Part shown: positions 58,996 to 64,000 of the stretch, one piece after another
Layout: the number at the start of each line of letters is the position of its first letter
How positions within the stretch are numbered: the stretch's first letter is position 1
Assembly (NCBI RefSeq): GCF_000768345.1
Contig: NZ_AVPS01000003.1
Span: 124,001-188,000, forward strand
Source: Lysobacter concretionis Ko07 = DSM 16239
Lineage (GTDB): Bacteria; Pseudomonadota; Gammaproteobacteria; Xanthomonadales; Xanthomonadaceae
Reading direction: 5' to 3'
DNA: 64,000 nucleotides
Made by a program: the position numbers and the translations under genes
Notes under the pieces: model-generated
Told to the model about the DNA's origin: nothing
The model's input: the letters and a program-made list of their open reading frames with translations, nothing else
Database searches by the model: none

Positions 58996-59184
58996 ATGAC
59001 CGCACCCCGCAAACCCGCACCCCCGACCCCGGCCCCGGACCCGAAGCCCGGCTCGCAGCCCGGCTATGCCGAGCCAAAGCCGCGCGACAAGCACGATGCG
59101 CGCCAGCCGCATCCGCGCAAGCCGCCCAACCCTGACGAGGGCGGAATGGAGCGCGATCCGGGGACGAACCCGGAGGGACATTGA
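58996..59184 (+). CDS. Small proline-rich basic protein
   Basis: A 62-residue, highly hydrophilic protein (TAPRKPAPPTPAPDPKPGSQ to the end NPEGH), about one quarter Pro, with many Lys, Arg and Asp. No domain is recognisable and it is probably disordered. Support is limited to its tight spacing (3 bases) after the SIMPL gene, an ATG, and a terminator 60 bases after the stop, which fits the end of a two-gene operon. It could also be chance reading in GC-rich sequence. Confidence 0.5.
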   Translation: MTAPRKPAPPTPAPDPKPGSQPGYAEPKPRDKHDARQPHPRKPPNPDEGGMERDPGTNPEGH

Positions 59185-59243
59185 TTGCCATCGTTGTGAT
59201 GGCCGCATCCAGTCCAGGTGTTTGAATCTGGGAGGACGAATGC

Positions 59244-59269
59244 AAAAAGCCCGCTTCGGCGGGCTTTTT
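59244..59269. terminator. Bidirectional Rho-independent terminator
   Basis: AAAAAGCCCGC-ttcg-GCGGGCTTTTT: a strong stem with a TTCG loop and T/A tracts on both sides. It separates the SIMPL operon from the converging leuS-rlmH operon. Confidence 0.92.
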
Positions 59270-59288
59270 CCGTGTTGCACGCAGCGCG

Positions 59289-59759
59289 TCACGCACGATG
59301 GTAAGGGTGGTTGGCCAGCAGGGCCGCGGCGCGATACAGCTGTTCGGCGGCCACCAGCCGTACCAGCATGTGCGGCAGGGTCAGCGGGCCCAGCGACCAG
59401 GACTCGTCGGCACGGGCCAGCACCTCATCGGCATGGCCTTCGGGGCCGCCGATCAGCAGCGCCAGATCCAGCCCCTGCCCGCGCCAACGCTCCAGCCGCT
59501 GCGCCAGTTCCTCGGAACTCCACGGCCTGCCGCGGCCATCGAGGGTCACCACCAGCGGCGATTTCGGCAGCGCGGAGATCACCCGCGCGCCTTCCTCGGC
59601 GGTGGCGCGGGCGACATCGCGGTTCTTGCCGCGCACGCCCGGCTCGATCTCGACCAGCTCCAGCGGCAGCCAGTGCGACAACCGCTTGCGGTACTCCTCG
59701 AAACCTTCCGCCACCCAGCGCGGAGCACGGTCGCCGACCGCGATCAGCTTCGCCTTCAT
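59289..59759 (-). CDS. rlmH: 23S rRNA (pseudouridine-1915-N3)-methyltransferase
   Basis: SPOUT-class methyltransferase that methylates pseudouridine 1915 in helix 69 of assembled 70S ribosomes. It has 156 residues, matching E. coli RlmH (155). The start MKAKLIAVGDRAPRWVAEGF, LALLIGGPEGHADEVL (SAM-binding knot) and HMLVRLVAAEQLYRA are canonical. It lies 24 bases after rsfS, the common rsfS-rlmH pair. Confidence 0.96.
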   Translation of the reverse strand: MKAKLIAVGDRAPRWVAEGFEEYRKRLSHWLPLELVEIEPGVRGKNRDVARATAEEGARVISALPKSPLVVTLDGRGRPWSSEELAQRLERWRGQGLDLALLIGGPEGHADEVLARADESWSLGPLTLPHMLVRLVAAEQLYRAAALLANHPYHRA

Positions 59760-59783
59760 GCCATCAACAACCGCAGGACGGCG

Positions 59784-60245
59784 TTACAGGCGGTCTTCGG
59801 CGTCGGTCTCGGCGCCACCGTCGTCGACCGCGCGGTGCTCGTCGCCGTATTCATCGATCGCCGCCGGCGGCTGGTCGCCGACCGTCCACAGGCGCTCGAG
59901 CGCGTAGAACTCGCGTACGCGCGGCAGCATGATGTGCACGACCACGTCGCCGAGGTCGACCAGCACCCATTCGGCCTCGCGCTCGCCTTCCACGCCCAGT
60001 GGCATGACGTCGAGCTTCTTGGCGAACTTGACCACCTCGTCGGCGATCGATTTCACGTGCCGGGACGAGGTGCCCGAGGCAATCACCATGTAGTCGGTGA
60101 CGCTGCTCTTGCCGCGCACGTCGATTTCCACGGCGTCCTTGGCTTTCAATTCCGCGATCGCGTCACGCACGGTCTGCAGCAGGTCGTCGACGCTGGGCGG
60201 CGGGCTCGGGAGACGGGTCTTGATGACTTGGGCTTGGCTGGTCAA
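59784..60245 (-). CDS. rsfS: Ribosomal silencing factor RsfS
   Basis: Binds L14 of the 50S subunit and blocks subunit joining under starvation. The 153-residue protein has the DUF143 core [30 protein letters not shown] and [24 protein letters not shown]; the C-terminal tail is acidic. No ATG gives a sensible start, so TTG ([16 protein letters not shown]) is used, making the N-terminus about 20 residues longer than minimal homologues. 30-base gap from nadD. Confidence 0.9.
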   Translation of the reverse strand: MTSQAQVIKTRLPSPPPSVDDLLQTVRDAIAELKAKDAVEIDVRGKSSVTDYMVIASGTSSRHVKSIADEVVKFAKKLDVMPLGVEGEREAEWVLVDLGDVVVHIMLPRVREFYALERLWTVGDQPPAAIDEYGDEHRAVDDGGAETDAEDRL

Positions 60246-60275
60246 TGCAGGCTCTGGGGTTGGGTGCGGGGCGGA

Positions 60276-60986
60276 TTATAACGAAGCCGGAGCGCCGGCC
60301 CCGGTGGCATACAACCGGTGACGGTCGATGTAGCCGGCCACCGCGGTAGGAACCAGGTGTCGCCACGGCCGGCCATCGGCAATGCACTGGCGCACATTGG
60401 TGGCGGATTCGGGGTGCAGCGGCTGCTGCAGGCGCAGGACGCGACCAGCCGCCACCGCGCGCAGGTCGTCGACCGAGTCGGCCCAACGTGTCTCCAGAAA
60501 GGACGGCAACGGTTCCGGCAAACGGCCATCCAGGTCGATGCCGGGGCGTTCGGCGACCACGAAATGCGCGAGCGTGAACAGCGCTTGCCACGCTTTCCAT
60601 TGCGGCAGGTCGACCAGGCCGTCGGCCCCGATCAGCAGCGCGACCGGCGCATCCGGCCCCAGTTCGGCCCGGATGCCGTGGAGGGTGTCGATCGACCAGG
60701 ACGGCGTGCTGCGCATCAGTTCGCGACGGTCGACCTTCAGGCCACGTTCGCCGGCCACCGCCAGGTCCAGCATCTGCGCGCGTTGCAGGGCTGTGGCCCC
60801 GGGTGCGGGCCGGTGCGGCGGATCGGCGGCCGGCATCAGGTGGATGGTCGCCTGGAGCCGGTCGCGGGCGCGTCGGGCGACCTCCAGGTGACCGCAATGG
60901 ACCGGGTCGAACGTGCCGCCGTAGAACACGGCCAGCGGCGGCACGGGTTCCTGCGGCGACTTCCCCGGACGGGAGGACTCAGACAT
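60276..60986 (-). CDS. nadD: Nicotinate-nucleotide adenylyltransferase
   Basis: Transfers AMP from ATP to nicotinate mononucleotide in NAD synthesis. The 236-residue protein has FYGGTFDPVHCGHLEVAR with the catalytic HxGH-type loop, LIGADGLVDLPQWK, and the C-terminal SATNVRQCI in place of the usual ISSTxIR. An 18-residue hydrophilic N-terminal extension precedes the fold. The ATG overlaps the holA stop region by 8 bases. Confidence 0.95.
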   Translation of the reverse strand: MSESSRPGKSPQEPVPPLAVFYGGTFDPVHCGHLEVARRARDRLQATIHLMPAADPPHRPAPGATALQRAQMLDLAVAGERGLKVDRRELMRSTPSWSIDTLHGIRAELGPDAPVALLIGADGLVDLPQWKAWQALFTLAHFVVAERPGIDLDGRLPEPLPSFLETRWADSVDDLRAVAAGRVLRLQQPLHPESATNVRQCIADGRPWRHLVPTAVAGYIDRHRLYATGAGAPASL

Positions 60987-62025
60987 CGGCCCGCGCCAGC
61001 AGCCGCACCGCACGCGGCTCGGCCACCGCCAGCAGCACGCGCTCCAGCGCGACCCAGGGATCGCCCGCCTCGCGCCCCTTGGCCATGCGGTCCACCCGGC
61101 CCGCCTGCGACACCAGCGCATCCCAGTGGGCCGGTGAATGACGTTGCAGCGCGCGGTGGTACATGGGCTGTTTGGCATCCCAGACCCGCTGCGCCTTGAA
61201 CTCGGCCGACAGGTTCCCACCACGCGCCTTGATCCGCGCCAGTGCGGCGGTGCGCTGCAGTTCCATCACCACCATGCCCAGCAACGCCGGTACCGCCTCG
61301 CCCTCGGCACGCAGCCCGGCGAGCATGCGCGAGACCTGGGCCGGCTGGCCGTTCATCGCCGCGTCGATGAGCCGGAACACGTCGAAACGCGCCGCATCGG
61401 CCACCAGCGACTCCATCGTCGCCAGATCGAGGCGGTCGCCACCGACCAGCAACGCGAGCTTGTCGATCTCCTGCGCGGCCGCCAGCAGGTTGCCGTCGAT
61501 CCGTTCGACCAGCCGTTGCACCGCATCGGGTTCGGCACGCACGCCACGCGAGCGCAGCCGTTGCTCGACCCAACCGGACAGCTCATGCGGCTTGATCGGC
61601 CAGGCGATCGCGATCTTGCCGATCTTTCCGATCGCCTCGCTCCATTTGCCGGCGTGCTTCCTGCTCCACTCACCCGCGGTCACCAGCAGCACCACGTCGG
61701 CCGGCGGCTGCGCGCAGAACTCGCTGATCAACGCACCGCCTTCCTTGCCGGGCTTGCCGGTCGGCAGGCGCAGTTCCACCAGGCGGCGGGTGGCAAACAG
61801 GCTGGGCGCACCGAACGTGGCCTTCATCGCCGCCCAGTCCGGCTCGCGCTGGTTGCCCTCGGCCTCGAACACCTCGCGCTCGTCGATGCCCTGGGCACGC
61901 GCGGCGGCGCGCACCGCGTCGGCGGCCTCGAGCACGCGCAACGGCTCGGAGCCGGCAATCAGGTAGGCGGGGCTGAGCGACCCGGACCCGAGCTGGGCGA
62001 CCAGCTGTTCCGGCTTGAGTTCCAT
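60979..62025 (-). CDS. holA: DNA polymerase III subunit delta
   Basis: Opens the beta clamp in the clamp-loader complex. The 348-residue protein begins MELKPEQLVAQLGSGSLSPA and has the delta-type AAA-like fold with PAYLIAGSEPLRVLEAADAV, APSLFATRRLVELRLPTGKP, and a C-terminal helical collar region. It lacks Walker A, as expected for delta. It lies 2 bases after lptE (lptE-holA, as in E. coli) and overlaps nadD by 8. Confidence 0.95.
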   Translation of the reverse strand: MELKPEQLVAQLGSGSLSPAYLIAGSEPLRVLEAADAVRAAARAQGIDEREVFEAEGNQREPDWAAMKATFGAPSLFATRRLVELRLPTGKPGKEGGALISEFCAQPPADVVLLVTAGEWSRKHAGKWSEAIGKIGKIAIAWPIKPHELSGWVEQRLRSRGVRAEPDAVQRLVERIDGNLLAAAQEIDKLALLVGGDRLDLATMESLVADAARFDVFRLIDAAMNGQPAQVSRMLAGLRAEGEAVPALLGMVVMELQRTAALARIKARGGNLSAEFKAQRVWDAKQPMYHRALQRHSPAHWDALVSQAGRVDRMAKGREAGDPWVALERVLLAVAEPRAVRLLARADV

Positions 62026-62027
62026 GC

Positions 62028-62702
62028 TCAGCGCGGGTGGCCCGGGGTTGGCCCGGCGCCCGGCTCGATGTCGGATTTGTCAGCCGCCGGCGGCACGGGC
62101 TCAGGTACCGGTTGCGCGGGCACTGGCGCAAGCGCGTCCGCCGCTTCCATCGCGGCCCTGGCGGCATCGGTGGTGCGGATGAACACCTTGGCCGGGTCGC
62201 CGGAGACGCGCTCGGCGCCGGTGGCGGCATCGATCCGCCGCAGGACCGAGGCGGCCATCTCGCGCTGCATCTCGCGCACCAGGATGTCGCGCTCGCCCTC
62301 GGTACCGATCGAGTTGTTCGGCACCGAGATGTAGTCGCGCGACAGCTCGATGTTCTGCTCCGGCACCAGCACCGTGCCATCGCCGTTGCGCAACTCGAAC
62401 ACCACCGCGTAGCGCAGGCTGAACTCCTGCGCGCGGCCGCGCGAATCGACGCTGATCGGGGTATCGCCCCAGCGTTCGGCCTTGATCTGCAGGATCGCCG
62501 GCGTCTCGGTCGCCGCGGTGGCCGGTGTCGCCCCGGCCCGGGCCAGGGCCTCGGACAGGGACTCGGCCAGCGGGCTGTAGCGACTGGTCGAGGTCACCTT
62601 CACCGGGTCCAGTTCGGCCGGCAGGGTCAGCGCGTTGCGCAACTGGAAGCCACAGGCCGACAGGGCCAGCACGAGAACGAGGGGCAGCAGGCGTCGGATC
62701 AT
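62028..62702 (-). CDS. lptE: LPS-assembly lipoprotein LptE
   Basis: Outer-membrane lipoprotein that plugs LptD and helps deliver LPS to the cell surface. The 224-residue protein has a lipobox LSAC with C17 at the end of a signal peptide (RLLPLVLVLALSAC), then GFQLRNALTLPAELDPVKV and the beta-sheet/helix core ILQIKAERWGDTP, YAVVFELRNGDG, LSRDYISVPN, REMQREMAASVLRRI. The C-terminus has a Pro/Ala-rich tail of about 50 residues (PVPAQPVPEPVPPAADKSD) not seen in E. coli. 85-base gap from leuS. Confidence 0.94.
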   Translation of the reverse strand: MIRRLLPLVLVLALSACGFQLRNALTLPAELDPVKVTSTSRYSPLAESLSEALARAGATPATAATETPAILQIKAERWGDTPISVDSRGRAQEFSLRYAVVFELRNGDGTVLVPEQNIELSRDYISVPNNSIGTEGERDILVREMQREMAASVLRRIDAATGAERVSGDPAKVFIRTTDAARAAMEAADALAPVPAQPVPEPVPPAADKSDIEPGAGPTPGHPR

Positions 62703-62787
62703 CGGCGCAGTCTGACCGACGCGGATGGACGCATCAAGCGCCAGGACGACGCCGGGCTGAACCGGGTACGGCGGGCAACCAAACCGT

Positions 62788-64000
62788 TCAGCCCGCCACG
62801 ATATTGACGATCTTGCCCGGCACCACGATCACCTTGCGCACGTTCAGGCTCTCCAGGAACCTGGCCACGTGCGGCTCGGCCAGCGCCAGACGCTCGACCT
62901 CGGCCTTGTCCAGGCCGACCGGCGCCTCGATGGTGCCGCGCAGCTTTCCGTTGACCTGCACCGCCATCACCACCGCATCGCGGGCCAGCGCGGCGGGATC
63001 GACCGGCGGGAACGGCACGTCCTCCAGCAGCGTCTCCGGGTGGCCCAGCGCCTGCCACAGGGCGTGGCTGGTGTGCGGGGTGACCGGGTTCAGCAGCAGC
63101 ACCATCGCCTGCAGCGCCTCGTGGCGTACCGCCCGGCCCGCATCGGTCATGTCGTTGAACCGGCCGACGTGGTTCAACAACTCCATCAGCGCGGCGATCG
63201 CGGTGTTGAAGGCATGGCGGCGACCGTAATCGTCTCCGACCTTCTGGATGGTTTCGTGCAGTTGCCGGCGCAGCGTCTTCTGCGCCGCGTCCAGCACCAC
63301 ACCACCCTTCAGCAGATCGTGGATGTCGGGGTGGTCGGGCTGGCCGACATGGGTCAGCACCCCGCGCCAGAACCGGCGCAGGAAGCGCGCCATGCCCTCG
63401 ACGCCGGCCTCGTTCCACTCCAGCGACAGCTCCGGCGGCGCGGCGAACATCGAGAACAACCGCACCGTGTCGGCACCGAACTTGTCGACCATCAGGCGCG
63501 GGTCGACGCCGTTGTTCTTGGACTTGGACATCTTCTCGACGCCGCCGATCACCACCGGCTCGCCGTCAGCTTTCAGGGTCGCCCCGGTGATGCGGCCGCG
63601 TTCATCGCGGACGATCGCCACGTCGGCCGGGTTGATCCAGTCCTTCGCGCCGTTGGCTTCTTCGCGATAGAAGGTCTCGGCGATGACCATGCCCTGGGTC
63701 AGCAGGTTGGTCGCCGGCTCGTCGCTGTCGACCAGCCCCTGGTCGCGCAGCAGGCGGTGGTAGAAGCGGAAATACAGCAGGTGCAGGATCGCGTGCTCGA
63801 CGCCGCCGATGTACTGGTCGACCGGCAACCAGTGGTTGGCGCGCCCGTCGACCTGGGTGTCCGCGCCCGGCGAGGTGTAGCGCGCGTAGTACCAGCTCGA
63901 CTCCATGAAGGTGTCGAAGGTGTCGGTTTCGCGTTCGGCCGGACCAGAGCAGCCCGGGCAGGAGGTCTTGCGCCATTCCGGGTCCGCCTTGATCGGCGAG
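62788..64000 (-). CDS. leuS: Leucyl-tRNA synthetase, C-terminal part (partial)
   Basis: The 3' part of leuS, open at the window edge. About 400 residues are visible: KADPEWRKTSCPGCSGPAER and ETDTFDTFMESSWYYAR (catalytic Rossmann region), EKMSKSKNNGVDP with KMSKS, the anticodon-binding domain (FLRRFWRGVLTHV, HAFNTAIAALMELLN) and the C-terminal VQVNGKLRGTIEAPVG domain. The editing CP1 domain would lie outside the window. leuS-lptE-holA is the E. coli order. Confidence 0.96.
   Translation of the reverse strand, partial: SPIKADPEWRKTSCPGCSGPAERETDTFDTFMESSWYYARYTSPGADTQVDGRANHWLPVDQYIGGVEHAILHLLYFRFYHRLLRDQGLVDSDEPATNLLTQGMVIAETFYREEANGAKDWINPADVAIVRDERGRITGATLKADGEPVVIGGVEKMSKSKNNGVDPRLMVDKFGADTVRLFSMFAAPPELSLEWNEAGVEGMARFLRRFWRGVLTHVGQPDHPDIHDLLKGGVVLDAAQKTLRRQLHETIQKVGDDYGRRHAFNTAIAALMELLNHVGRFNDMTDAGRAVRHEALQAMVLLLNPVTPHTSHALWQALGHPETLLEDVPFPPVDPAALARDAVVMAVQVNGKLRGTIEAPVGLDKAEVERLALAEPHVARFLESLNVRKVIVVPGKIVNIVAG

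Noticed and set aside
1-64000. tRNA, rRNA, CRISPR, prophage or insertion-sequence genes
   Set aside because: Looked for on both strands; no cloverleaf, spacer-repeat array, transposase or phage structural gene was recognised.

Overview
The window is a chromosomal segment of a very GC-rich gammaproteobacterium, most likely a member of the Xanthomonadaceae/Lysobacteraceae (Lysobacter, Luteimonas or a close relative). I infer this from the protein sequences, the Oar-type TonB-dependent receptor, the housekeeping gene order and the GTAG-headed palindromic repeats. No rRNA, tRNA, CRISPR array, prophage or transposase gene was found. Almost everything is core chromosome; the accessory parts are small.

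Region by region. 1-1707: the 3' end of parC, then a thiopurine methyltransferase gene. 1775-4682: a compact metal-transport operon (free HMA metallochaperone, P1B-type ATPase with a CPG motif, secreted DUF6448 protein) behind a perfect FNR/Anr box. 4683-5504: decayed DNA holding remnants of a LysR regulator and a rhodanese domain. 5505-7835: a membrane-bound M28 peptidase. 8103-14339 (minus strand): dapE, yffB, dapD, glnD and map, joining lysine/peptidoglycan precursor synthesis, nitrogen signalling and N-terminal methionine removal. 14474-33673 (mostly plus strand): the conserved rpsB-tsf-pyrH-frr-uppS-cdsA-dxr-rseP-bamA-lpxD-fabZ-lpxA-lpxB-rnhB cluster, which couples translation, isoprenoid and phospholipid synthesis, outer-membrane assembly and lipid A synthesis. 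It is interrupted by a TonB-dependent receptor on the opposite strand and by a cation efflux gene. 33961-35455: two tandem paralogues of a YkvA/DUF1232-like protein. 35567-44097: dnaE, accA, an Old Yellow Enzyme (minus), tilS, xseB and ispA. 44187-47356: an orphan CHASE2 membrane sensor overlapping an SH3-M48 metalloprotease gene. 47659-57946: DUF4870, pmbA, darP, tldD, yhdP, rng and maf, which brings both halves of the TldD/TldE protease close together. 58246-59184: a SIMPL-domain protein and a small proline-rich protein. 59289-64000 (minus): leuS (partial), lptE, holA, nadD, rsfS and rlmH.

Many neighbouring genes overlap by ATGA or GTGA, implying translational coupling in long operons. Short palindromic repeats (GTAG + hairpin) lie in gaps as inverted pairs, including one pair between rpsB and tsf. 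The most interesting leads are the FNR-box metal operon with its unusual ATPase, the CHASE2/M48 pair with an unassigned cytoplasmic output region, and the YkvA-like tandem pair.
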